In this document: positions 44,701-52,165 of the stretch, in pieces | Layout: each line of letters starts with the position of its first letter | Position numbering within the stretch: the stretch's first letter is position 1 | From: Glaciecola flavus | Lineage (GTDB): Bacteria; Pseudomonadota; Gammaproteobacteria; Enterobacterales; Alteromonadaceae | Direction of reading: 5' to 3' | Assembly (NCBI RefSeq): GCF_042646125.1 | Contig: NZ_JBHRSW010000043.1 | Span: 67,182 to 131,181, forward strand | DNA length: 64,000 nt | Made by a program: the position numbers and the translations under genes | The notes under the pieces: generated by a model | Told to the model about the DNA's origin: nothing | Database searches by the model: none | The model's input: the letters and a program-made list of their open reading frames with translations, nothing else

Positions 44701-45781
44701 TCGCGCCAAAGACCCAATCATCTAAATTGTTCTGCAAGCCGTTTCTATGAGAGTCATCGGACAGCACGAGTTGACCGTTAAGAAACAGTTGCGAGCCCAT
44801 CGCGCCAAAACTGTATACTAGATGGTACCATCGATCTTCTCGCACTAAGTTGGCGCTCAAATATTCCTCGGATACCGACTGACTTTGATGCCTTACTCTT
44901 ATTTGCCCTGTCGACAATACGTTTATAGTGAGGTGCCCGCCATCTGCGAAACCAAGACTATCTTTGGAAAGCAGTCCATTGCCACCCGCATGCCCGTTTG
45001 CACTATGCTGCAGATCAGGTAACTTAAACCATAAAGAAATCGCACCATCAGATAACAGCATATCGTCGTGGTGCGCGACAGTTGCGTATGATGCATTACC
45101 AGTAAATGCCAAACCTTGACAAAAACGGCTCGCCGGATTGATAGAGACACCTTGCCGTATAACGCCATTGTGCGAAGATTGCACATCTATAAGCGTATTA
45201 CTGGAAAAAGCGCAGACATCAGCACTCCAATGAGAAATAAGCACTGGGTCTTGACTGCAATCAACGCATGCCTGACTCTCAAGTATACGCAGTAAACCAA
45301 TTTGTGTATCGCTGAGAGCAAAGTCATATATGTAGAACTCGTCAATTGCACCATGAAAGAAATCACGTAGTTGGGACGCGCGGCTACTGGAGGAAAGCGG
45401 ATCAAACTGCCAAGCATTTGCACCGATTGCCATAGACAAACCTACACTAGACAGGCCATCTGTAAAACTAGCGAAGGATTGCACTAGATTCCCATCTACA
45501 AAAATTTTCATTCCCTCGCTACCCCAACTATAAGCGACATGGTGCCAACGGTTTTCCTGTAAAATACTGCCAGTGTTTAAGGTTTGGCTTTGGCTGCTAT
45601 TCTGTTGACGTACTCTTAGACCTCCGTTGTCGTCCAGCCACAAACTTAAGTGGCCGTTTGAAGAGGTGCCATTGGCATCTCTTGACAACAGGGTCATATA
45701 TCCGGCTGAGGGTGAGCCAGAATGAGTAAAATCATAAGCATACAACCAGAACGCAATCGTTCCGCAGGGTAAATCAAACAA
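41771..45781 (-). CDS. mshQ: MshQ, C-terminal fragment (frameshifted gene)
   Basis: 1336 codons are open from a TTG at 45781, but the frame itself continues upstream past the Cys-containing block NYCQAANFNGQTG, so the 5' end is not a true start. The visible part has three LamG-like repeats (each with a CDxC or DCS-type Cys pair and an AFWLY/SLWFKLPD/SFWFRYPD strand). A DUF6701 region follows, typical of MshQ (YNAKGQITRNYAGSEWRLLP). The N-terminal fragment is at 45862-46776 in another frame. Restoring one base near 45865 joins them into a single protein of about 1660 aa. MshQ is the last gene of the MSHA operon; it is thought to be an adhesin-like surface protein of the pilus. Confidence 0.88.
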   Translation of the reverse strand: MFDLPCGTIAFWLYAYDFTHSGSPSAGYMTLLSRDANGTSSNGHLSLWLDDNGGLRVRQQNSSQSQTLNTGSILQENRWHHVAYSWGSEGMKIFVDGNLVQSFASFTDGLSSVGLSMAIGANAWQFDPLSSSSRASQLRDFFHGAIDEFYIYDFALSDTQIGLLRILESQACVDCSQDPVLISHWSADVCAFSSNTLIDVQSSHNGVIRQGVSINPASRFCQGLAFTGNASYATVAHHDDMLLSDGAISLWFKLPDLQHSANGHAGGNGLLSKDSLGFADGGHLTINVLSTGQIRVRHQSQSVSEEYLSANLVREDRWYHLVYSFGAMGSQLFLNGQLVLSDDSHRNGLQNNLDDWVFGATSQQRTRGLFDDSQYNDFMLGELDDIRLYQHQPSNQDVSDWYEADLGACTDCDSLLAHYSFDENEVSNTIVSDISGNQQDGVLNSALEVVLPPNNKYCRAMRADDNTTSGEQIYFDTNLDLNTVGNQGSVSFWFRYPDVWNDGQTAMLFDASNPNEANGAKYFYLAKQGSGALAFGVEDIFDRDYVTTTPSTSYAANEWVHVGVQWNMDARVYRIFLNGVEAAETNFDVGLGMPDLDSLVFGDNNSTYVVNLMSPNAARGFIDDIRLYRQAVSEAKFKADHDDAQACNPVDHYRIEHPSTAITCSDPTVTIKACANADCSELVNDVVSLQLTPSDAWQQSAISFSGSTTVGLQYRTADTLALGSSSQSPSASIQCSSNCEIVYSDLGFEFFNLSTGNNDFSSTTFVAESSLSNVGVRVMGGESCEALVNDTTDVELRYQCVVTNDASYTPSQCNVPFAGIPLSGGNSQTGTVSLNFDANGEANFAQFSYADAGQLSLTVSGTLNGASVSSANTVLKIVPDTFRLTADNTAITPAGEEFSLSVEALGANGSVLPGYQNAEFGVSVQRQIPNEQGAVDAEFYLDSNTFVQSQTNTGYTATPNVTFSNGVLQSAEAYMEETGQYLLRVRDNNYLGRNIQSNTVQLGRFTPAYFDVSYIQPEFENRCASAFTYVGQTFTYATTSRPSFTVSAYNAKGQITRNYAGSEWRLLPNTSSISSSFSYSDDSVYSGSLLVDNVGQGPAIADTQVFDGIGSIDITGTQLRYQKLAAPSGLSASPFATQVDLLIAANFFTDSDGICFQANFPSSGCSSVTIEDISGTQQRYGRLRLENTYGPETTTLRVPMQAEYLQDGQWQKNSLDNCTAINLDMSQGDIRLSHDSESVNDLSASLTAISANGWLSDGVSGDDDLLLSPVIVNGQAQSGSLFLHLIPTSDANHWSQHLNIDWDQDGDIDDDDTPTAAISFGLYRGNDKTIHWREVF

Positions 45782-45861
45782 GCCACTATCTGGAATATCG
45801 ATGAAGCCAGTTTGACCATTAAAATTTGCCGCTTGACAATAGTTGGATTGATGATTGACCG

Positions 45862-46776
45862 TTAAAGTCCAGCCACACTGCCATTGTTAGTACCAACTTG
45901 ATCAGGAATAGCAGAAGGTATGCTGCACATATCCATAGAATAATACAAAATAGGCGTAGGGAGTTCGTTATCTTGCGTACAGGTGTTATCGAACATAGCC
46001 GTTTCAATACTGCTGGCGTCTAAGGTGAATTCGCCAACATCGCCTATGGCAATATTCGTGGCATTCACTGCACCAACAAGCTTGCCAAAATTATCCCAAA
46101 TGACATCTTGTGCTGAATACAGATAACCACGCATAAACGTATTGGTAGAAGGAGAAAAATCGCTATAACTAATTAATACAAGTTGATCTGGCGTGCCGTC
46201 CCAGTTAAATCGAAGGTTTTGCTCAAAATTACTGGTATTGAGATAAAGCGTCACTTTTTGACCAGTAGGTATCACAAGTTTAGCGTTACTATCCATATCC
46301 AGTAAATTAAACCAATATACGCCGTTATCGAGAGTTAAGGTGCTGTTGTCGTCAATGTGTATCTCATCAATACGCGTGACGGTGCTGTTGCCAGTAATGT
46401 GAAAAGTCGAGTTTTGTTCGATAAAAATATTGTCGTAGCTACCTTGGGGAGTCGTTCCACTGCTGTTTAGGCTCACCGTAATATCCTGAGAGCTATTAGA
46501 AAAATTAAACCCCGGTAAATTTAGTGAGCGAGCGGGATTGCCCGAGTACATGCAAGAGGTCGTATCACAACTATTGCTTGTATCATCCCGAATAATAGGA
46601 ATATCTATCACACCATCAGTACCAATCAGTCTTGCAAACTGGTTGAACGAGATCCCTCCAGCACTGGAAGACGAACTCGCCGCATCAGGGAAAACAGTAG
46701 AACAATTGGCCGCATCTACTTTAGGTAATGTGAAAGTAAGCCACAAAAACAAGAAGCTGAGTGCTCGCATATGCAT
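45862..46776 (-). CDS. mshQ: MshQ, N-terminal fragment (frameshifted gene)
   Basis: 304 residues with a signal peptide (LSFLFLWLTFTLPKVDA), a Ser-rich stretch and a beta-helix-like segment (ITVSLNSSGTTPQGSYDNIFIEQNSTFHITGNSTV). It then holds the first half of a LamG repeat that stops abruptly at GSVAGL. The next 40 codons of the repeat continue in the -1 frame, in register with the other LamG copies. A CTTT run at the junction suggests loss of one T from an original TTTT. Both a real mutation and a sequence error are possible. The ATG overlaps the mshP stop by 1 bp. Confidence 0.85.
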   Translation of the reverse strand: MHMRALSFLFLWLTFTLPKVDAANCSTVFPDAASSSSSAGGISFNQFARLIGTDGVIDIPIIRDDTSNSCDTTSCMYSGNPARSLNLPGFNFSNSSQDITVSLNSSGTTPQGSYDNIFIEQNSTFHITGNSTVTRIDEIHIDDNSTLTLDNGVYWFNLLDMDSNAKLVIPTGQKVTLYLNTSNFEQNLRFNWDGTPDQLVLISYSDFSPSTNTFMRGYLYSAQDVIWDNFGKLVGAVNATNIAIGDVGEFTLDASSIETAMFDNTCTQDNELPTPILYYSMDMCSIPSAIPDQVGTNNGSVAGL

Positions 46777-47258
46777 TAATTACGCTCCTGTATGGCGTCA
46801 ACAGACAGGGTTCGGCTAATGACACTATCTGCTAGGTCACATCGTCCTACACTGGAGTATTTAAAATAATCATAGCTTAGCCCGCCAAATACGATCGTTT
46901 CACTTGTGCATCTGGCCTGATAACTGCAACCCCTAAATCCATTGATTTGTGCAAAGCTAACTGGGCTACTGATACTGGTATTACATGATTGTGTGCTCGA
47001 ACCAATTGGAAAACTCTGGCTGGTAAGTGCCTGCAGCCCGACTTTAGCTGCTTGCCTTGCTCTCAAACCATACACTTCTTGAACAGCAGTCGCAGAAGAG
47101 CTAGTCAATACTGATATCATCGTAAACACAAGCAAAGTCAATACAAGCATGATGAACAAAGCGATAACCGTCATGCTCCCTGCTTGTTTGTTCGGGGAGC
47201 TTAAGAATAGTCTGGTCTGCAGCACTTTATGTTGAAAATCAGGGCACATTTGGGACAT
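46776..47258 (-). CDS. mshP: MSHA minor pilin-like protein MshP
   Basis: About 160 aa from the ATG at 47258, which has a GAGG site three bases before it; an ATG at 47249 is possible too. The N-terminus has KQAGSMTVIALFIMLVLTLLVFTMISVL, a PilX-like hydrophobic helix after a Gly. Six Cys follow. It matches MshP by position, length and pattern. It overlaps mshO by 20 bp and mshQ by one base. Confidence 0.85.
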   Translation of the reverse strand: MSQMCPDFQHKVLQTRLFLSSPNKQAGSMTVIALFIMLVLTLLVFTMISVLTSSSATAVQEVYGLRARQAAKVGLQALTSQSFPIGSSTQSCNTSISSPVSFAQINGFRGCSYQARCTSETIVFGGLSYDYFKYSSVGRCDLADSVISRTLSVDAIQERN

Positions 47259-48105
47259 GCACCTCTTTAACAATACTGATTTGTTCAGTGCCACGTGTGA
47301 ACAAGAAGTTGATACGCACATAGCCGTTTCGCGCCAGTGTTGCGCCTACAGTTTGAAAAGGGTCACTGATTATCGTCGATGATGAAGGATTGGCAGATAA
47401 TGCATTACCTAAGCCTTCCGCCATTAGCTCACCTCCAGAAGTATAAACTTGTTGATTGGCTAATAAACTGGTTTCATGGCGATATACCGACCCGTTTCGC
47501 AGACAATAACTGATACTGGCATTGGCAATGTAAATACGTCGAGTAGGAGAACTTAGCGCAAAACCATCATCTACTGACAACTGCACGATGCCATCACTGT
47601 CATCATCTGTCGTACAATCACCGTCACCATCATCACTGCAAGATGAAATCGATTGTCGCCGATTTTGCGATTGGTCATATACGTGTGAAGCACTCAGAGG
47701 ATACACAATTGCATGGTCACTACTCGCTAGGCCATATGCATTACCATCGATGTCTGTCATTTTGACAATATCCATCACTGGACTCGTGTCTCCAACTGCT
47801 GGTAATGACAAATAAAAACTACTCCAATTTACCGGCACAAACTCGATACAATGCACAGCCGCGTTGCCGCCTATACGAATAGAGTTTGGTACTGCGTTTG
47901 ACAGTTCTCTTGTAAACCTCTCAGTAACAAAAGTGGCATTGCGCAACAACTTGTCTCGCTCGGTAAGATCCACATATATGTCTGAGGCACTCCTTATAAA
48001 CTTAGCTGTGCCCACGCCCACAATACCCAAAAGTACAATCACCAATATCAATTCGACTAAGGTAAAGCCTTTTGTTGTTTTCTGCGAAACTTGCCTTGAA
48101 TGCAT
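47239..48105 (-). CDS. mshO: MSHA minor pilin MshO
   Basis: 288 residues with a type IV prepilin signal (KGFTLVELILVIVLLGIVGVG), cleaved by the prepilin peptidase before Phe. The C-terminal part carries two Cys pairs and an Asp-rich loop. Minor pilins O, D and C are thought to prime pilus assembly. The ATG overlaps the mshD stop. Confidence 0.9.
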   Translation of the reverse strand: MHSRQVSQKTTKGFTLVELILVIVLLGIVGVGTAKFIRSASDIYVDLTERDKLLRNATFVTERFTRELSNAVPNSIRIGGNAAVHCIEFVPVNWSSFYLSLPAVGDTSPVMDIVKMTDIDGNAYGLASSDHAIVYPLSASHVYDQSQNRRQSISSCSDDGDGDCTTDDDSDGIVQLSVDDGFALSSPTRRIYIANASISYCLRNGSVYRHETSLLANQQVYTSGGELMAEGLGNALSANPSSSTIISDPFQTVGATLARNGYVRINFLFTRGTEQISIVKEVHVPNVP

Positions 48106-48704
48106 CAGAAATTATCCTTAACACTCGCAAAAACTATACGTTCATTGTCAGGCGTAACAAGTTCTACAGTGATTAACTTACGGTTTGCAATCAATATCCC
48201 AGAGTCAAGCACACCATTTTGGTCAAGATCATCATCATTTATACCGTCTAGGTTCGAATCGTAAAACACCCTAACCGAAGCAGAAAATCCAGCATAGATA
48301 TCTTTATTCTGAAAGACTAAGCCACCGCCGAGTAATCCCACAATATCGGATCCACTTAGCTGTAATCCATGAAAATCATCGACATCATCATATTCTGACC
48401 GAAGGCTCTCTTCGGGCCCTAGCGCAGCGCTTTGTGTGCAGGCCACCTGCTCGTTGCATCGCTCAGTACCGCCCGCCATGTCTGATTGTTCATCGAAAGC
48501 TTTTGCATCAATTTCGTTAAGCAATGACTGCCCCAACATGGTCGCTCGAGACTGCCAAATAGGATCGATGCCGCGTTTAGCAAGCGGCAGGAATACATTG
48601 GTTAAGGACACTAGCGCAATCGACAATAACGCCATGCCCACCACGATTTCGACAAGTGTAAATCCAACTTCACTTTGATTTTTACGATGAAACTTAGCAA
48701 ACAT
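48105..48704 (-). CDS. mshD: MSHA minor pilin MshD
   Basis: The frame is open to 48818, but the ATG at 48704 has a GAGGG site eight bases upstream and puts the prepilin motif VGFTLVEIVVGMALLSIALVS near residue 13, giving 199 aa. It carries two Cys near ERCNEQVACTQ and an Asp-rich segment. It overlaps the end of mshC by 11 bp. Confidence 0.9.
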   Translation of the reverse strand: MFAKFHRKNQSEVGFTLVEIVVGMALLSIALVSLTNVFLPLAKRGIDPIWQSRATMLGQSLLNEIDAKAFDEQSDMAGGTERCNEQVACTQSAALGPEESLRSEYDDVDDFHGLQLSGSDIVGLLGGGLVFQNKDIYAGFSASVRVFYDSNLDGINDDDLDQNGVLDSGILIANRKLITVELVTPDNERIVFASVKDNF

Positions 48705-49251
48705 GTATATAGCCCTCGGAGCCGATACATACCGTCGTATTTGTTTGTCCAAGCAATGATATTTGACAGAATGAGTTGCAAGTGCCAGCGGAAGTAGTTG
48801 GTCGCCCGAGGGCATCAAACTGAATATAGTTTACACCGACACCGCTATCACTAGCCGCTAAACTAAGCGACAAGCGACTAAACTCATCCTGCGTGAGGGC
48901 AAGATTTTCAGGCGCATCAGTCGCTATCATCCCACCGCATGACGCGCTTTCGGTTCCACTAACATAGCGCCCAACACTTGGCCCATAAGCAGGTGAGCTT
49001 GAGGTATTAAAAATCATCCGATAGCAAAAACTAGATGAGGTATCGTGCATTGCTTTAGTCTGCAAGGCGCGAAGTGCCGCTAATAAGCGTTGCTGGGTCG
49101 AGCGCTCTGCAAAACCTTCCGTAGACAAGAATCGCGGCACCACATAGACAGATAAGATGGACAGAATGAGTACTACCGTAACTAGCTCAACCAGAGTAAA
49201 ACCTGATTGAGCTTGGGCGAGTTTTTTAGTGCTCAGAGATGCCTTTAACAT
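48694..49251 (-). CDS. mshC: MSHA pilin-like protein MshC
   Basis: 185 residues with prepilin motif SGFTLVELVTVVLILSILSVYVVPRFL and conserved Cys pairs near the C-terminus (TSAGTCNSFCQ). It lies 34 bp after mshA and overlaps mshD. Position and length match MshC. Confidence 0.9.
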   Translation of the reverse strand: MLKASLSTKKLAQAQSGFTLVELVTVVLILSILSVYVVPRFLSTEGFAERSTQQRLLAALRALQTKAMHDTSSSFCYRMIFNTSSSPAYGPSVGRYVSGTESASCGGMIATDAPENLALTQDEFSRLSLSLAASDSGVGVNYIQFDALGRPTTSAGTCNSFCQISLLGQTNTTVCIGSEGYIHVC

Positions 49252-49285
49252 TCACCTTAGGTATCCTAAAAACGCATGGTTCTTG

Positions 49286-49774
49286 TTAGCAACCGTCAAA
49301 TTGCACAGTGACTGTAGGAGTAGTTGAGGATGTGGCATCTGCATACGATACATAACATCTAGAACCTGCATTAGTGGATAGGGTCTCACCGTTAAACACG
49401 ATAAAAAACGTTCCATCGTCAGTATCATTGGACAGGTCAAAATCTGCATCGCTGATATCAACAAATAACTGCAACATAGTCAAAGTTACTTCATCTGCCG
49501 CTGGATAACCAAATTGGGTTTGAACCGCGCCATTGTTTATCGATACCTGGCTATTTGCGTCAGTATCGTCCAGTCCTTGTACGCCATTGATTGCAGCTCT
49601 GGCATATACGAGTTGCGATCCACCTTGTATGGCCGCGGCCACGCCTTCAAGTGCACTGCGTCTAGCATCAGATTGCACATCAATAAACCGGGGAGCAGCC
49701 GTTACCGCTAAGATCCCTAAAATAACAATTACGATAATGAGTTCAATTAATGTAAACCCGCGTTGCTGTCTCAT
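49286..49774 (-). CDS. mshA: MSHA major pilin MshA
   Basis: The ATG at 49774 has an AGGAA ribosome-binding site seven bases upstream and puts prepilin motif RGFTLIELIIVIVILGILAVTAAPRFIDVQSDAR at residue 5; the frame is open nine codons further. The mature pilin (about 156 aa) has a C-terminal Cys pair (SRCYV and FDGC) that should form the usual disulfide loop. The FIDVQSDAR segment is characteristic of MshA. It lies 36 bp after mshB. Confidence 0.9.
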   Translation of the reverse strand: MRQQRGFTLIELIIVIVILGILAVTAAPRFIDVQSDARRSALEGVAAAIQGGSQLVYARAAINGVQGLDDTDANSQVSINNGAVQTQFGYPAADEVTLTMLQLFVDISDADFDLSNDTDDGTFFIVFNGETLSTNAGSRCYVSYADATSSTTPTVTVQFDGC

Positions 49775-49810
49775 CTTTATTTCCTCGAAAAAACTGTTCA
49801 ATACGTCGAA

Positions 49811-50434
49811 CTAGTTGTTACTAAAAACCGTCACTTGCCCAATTCTTGGGTCGTAAACAAAACCGTTACCGTTGCTATTAGTTAACGGTTCTGACTGCAA
49901 ATTCTTTACCGTTTGTAGTAAATAATATCGACATATATCATTTCCCCCAATGCCGGCGCCTGACTGTACATTGGTAAAATAAGAAAACTCTTCAGCGACA
50001 TCTGGTTGCCATAGGGATGTAATCGTAGGAGAACTTTGCATTACTAGCGTAAAAATACTGCGGCAGTCATCAGCAGAAATGGCATCATCTTCTGTACTAC
50101 CATCACTATTCAATTGCCCTGTGGGGTAGCCGGTATCTTTGTCCACGCCGATGGCGACACCATCAATGTTTACGAACGTTTGATTGGCCGCTTGATTAGA
50201 TTCAGGTCGAGCATCAAGCTCCCATTGCGCTCTCACTAGACCGACACCAGTGGCAAAGCCACCCGACACACCTTCTACCGTTGCGTCTTCGGCGTCTTCG
50301 GTAACATCTAAGAAAGGAGGAATAGCCGTTGCCGCCAACAAACCTAGTATTACAACCACAATTACTAGCTCTATTAATGTAAAGCCACTTTGCATGGCAA
50401 GAGCTGCTCTACCGCTTAGTTTTTTAATCCGCAT
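49811..50434 (-). CDS. mshB: MSHA pilin MshB
   Basis: About 207 aa from the ATG at 50434 (a GTG at 50446 overlaps the mshF stop). The prepilin motif is SGFTLIELVIVVVILGLLAATAIPPFLDV. Two Cys (DDCRS, DICRY) form the likely disulfide. Order mshF-mshB-mshA agrees with other MSHA clusters. MshB is a minor pilin with the same N-terminal helix as MshA. Confidence 0.9.
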   Translation of the reverse strand: MRIKKLSGRAALAMQSGFTLIELVIVVVILGLLAATAIPPFLDVTEDAEDATVEGVSGGFATGVGLVRAQWELDARPESNQAANQTFVNIDGVAIGVDKDTGYPTGQLNSDGSTEDDAISADDCRSIFTLVMQSSPTITSLWQPDVAEEFSYFTNVQSGAGIGGNDICRYYLLQTVKNLQSEPLTNSNGNGFVYDPRIGQVTVFSNN

Positions 50435-50442
50435 CACTGCAC

Positions 50443-50952
50443 TCACTTAAGTTCAAAAAATTTTGCACGCTGTTCGTCATATGCAATCTGTCGTGTGCCT
50501 AGTTCAAACACACAAAGTTTACCAACTGCTTTCTGACCACTTTCACTTGGCAAGTTACTTAAATAGGTTGTCGACACTTTACCCATTTTACTTAGTGCCT
50601 CGGTATCGATAAAAATAGATAAGAACTCTGCACACACTTGGACATTGACACCATCATTAAAGGCATTTGGTAACCCAGTTGCCGTCATATGAAGAGTGAT
50701 CGAGTTTGCGTCAGCGTTTTTATAGCTCATGTGCTTTGGCCGGCCTTGATGCTGCCATTGCCAGCGCAGTTGGGACAGTTCTTTGTTGAGTCTAAATACC
50801 GCACTATTGGCAACTGACTTGTCTAAAGAAGGATTGTCCAACAGAATGTATCGGATGGCCGTCACAACTAACAAAGCAATGACAAGCAATACAAACACAT
50901 ACCGCCACAAACGCAAGGACACACGCGACGTTCTCGCTCTATCGTATCGCAC
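50443..50952 (-). CDS. mshF: MSHA biogenesis protein MshF
   Basis: 169 residues with one N-terminal membrane helix (WRYVFVLLVIALLVVTAI) and a small periplasmic domain. Sequence is poorly conserved in this family; the call rests on position between mshG and mshB, length and topology. It overlaps mshG by 14 bp. Confidence 0.8.
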   Translation of the reverse strand: MRYDRARTSRVSLRLWRYVFVLLVIALLVVTAIRYILLDNPSLDKSVANSAVFRLNKELSQLRWQWQHQGRPKHMSYKNADANSITLHMTATGLPNAFNDGVNVQVCAEFLSIFIDTEALSKMGKVSTTYLSNLPSESGQKAVGKLCVFELGTRQIAYDEQRAKFFELK

Positions 50953-52165
50953 CCATCATGTCCCACATGGGTGTAAAAATTCCCAAAGCTAGTATTAGTA
51001 CCATCACTGCCACAACCGAAATTAAAATAGGTTCGATTTTTGAAGTCAGTGTTTTAATGTCGTATTCGACCTCGCGTTCATAAAAATCAGCCACTTCTTC
51101 CAAGAGCTCATCCAAGCGTCCTGTTTCTTCGCCGACCGCTATCATCTGTAAAACCAACGGCGTAAATAACTCACTTGACTTCGCCACGCGACTCAAGCTT
51201 TCTCCTTTTTCAATTTTGCGTCGCATCTCAATAATACGCGAAGACATGTAAGCATTACCCATAGACTCAGCCGCCAACGACAAAACGCTTGTTAAGGGCA
51301 CGCCGGCGTTTAACATCATAGAAAAGCTTCTGGCAAATCGTCCCAAAAGTGAACGCTCAATGATATCGCCAACAATGGGCGCGCTGAGTTTGAATCGATC
51401 CCATTTGATCTGACCTATTTCGGTATCAACGTATTTTCGAGCGGCAATAACGAGTATTAATAGCGCGCCGACCAGTATGTACCACTTGGTTAACATAAAT
51501 TCTGATGTCGCCAGTAAGCCCCTCGTCATTAGCGGTAACTCACTGTCAAACTTGCTAAACATATCTGCAAAAACAGGAATAACAAATATGTTCATGATGA
51601 CAAAAGCAGCAACTAAGGCGATAACGACAAAAACGGGGTAACGTGTAGCTGATTTAATCTGTTTGCGTGTTTCTTGTTCTCTCTCCAGATACAGGGCAAG
51701 TTGCAAAAACGCCTGATCCAACTGACCGGTATTTTCGCCAACGTGAACAATGCTCACGAACAGCTGTCCAAAAATATCAGGATGAGCAGCCAGTGCAGAG
51801 GACAGGTTTCTACCTTTTTCCAATTGCCCTACGACATCTTTCAAGGCAACGGTGAGTCGAATAGACTTAGTCATTGCTAAGCTAGACACGGAGCGCACAA
51901 TAGGAATGCCTGACTTGGTCAGAGAGTACATCTGTCGACAAAAAATAATAAGATCTTCGAGCTTAACCTTTGGTGTGAAAACAGTTATTTGCGTATCATG
52001 TTTGTTCGATTCACTTGCTTTTTCGGCGCTGTCGGGCGTAATTTTCACTGGAACAATATTTTGATTTAACAATGATTTAGCTACATTTGTCTCATCAAGT
52101 GCATCCACCACGCCAGTAACCAAATCCCCTTGGGTGTTTCGCCCCTGATAGTGAAATGCCGGCAC
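50939..52165 (-). CDS. mshG: MSHA platform protein MshG (GspF family)
   Basis: 408 residues of the GspF/PilC family. It has two homologous T2SSF domains with FCRQMYSLTKSGIPIVRSVSSL and FARSFSMMLNAGVPLTSVLSL, and three membrane helices. It forms the inner-membrane platform on which MshE acts. Its ATG overlaps the mshE stop by one base. Confidence 0.95.
   Translation of the reverse strand: MPAFHYQGRNTQGDLVTGVVDALDETNVAKSLLNQNIVPVKITPDSAEKASESNKHDTQITVFTPKVKLEDLIIFCRQMYSLTKSGIPIVRSVSSLAMTKSIRLTVALKDVVGQLEKGRNLSSALAAHPDIFGQLFVSIVHVGENTGQLDQAFLQLALYLEREQETRKQIKSATRYPVFVVIALVAAFVIMNIFVIPVFADMFSKFDSELPLMTRGLLATSEFMLTKWYILVGALLILVIAARKYVDTEIGQIKWDRFKLSAPIVGDIIERSLLGRFARSFSMMLNAGVPLTSVLSLAAESMGNAYMSSRIIEMRRKIEKGESLSRVAKSSELFTPLVLQMIAVGEETGRLDELLEEVADFYEREVEYDIKTLTSKIEPILISVVAVMVLILALGIFTPMWDMMGAIR

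Noticed and set aside
45855..45875. Programmed -1 frameshift in mshQ
   Set aside because: The GGA CTT TAA context is not an X-XXY-YYZ slippery heptamer, and no downstream pseudoknot is apparent; a simple one-base loss fits better.
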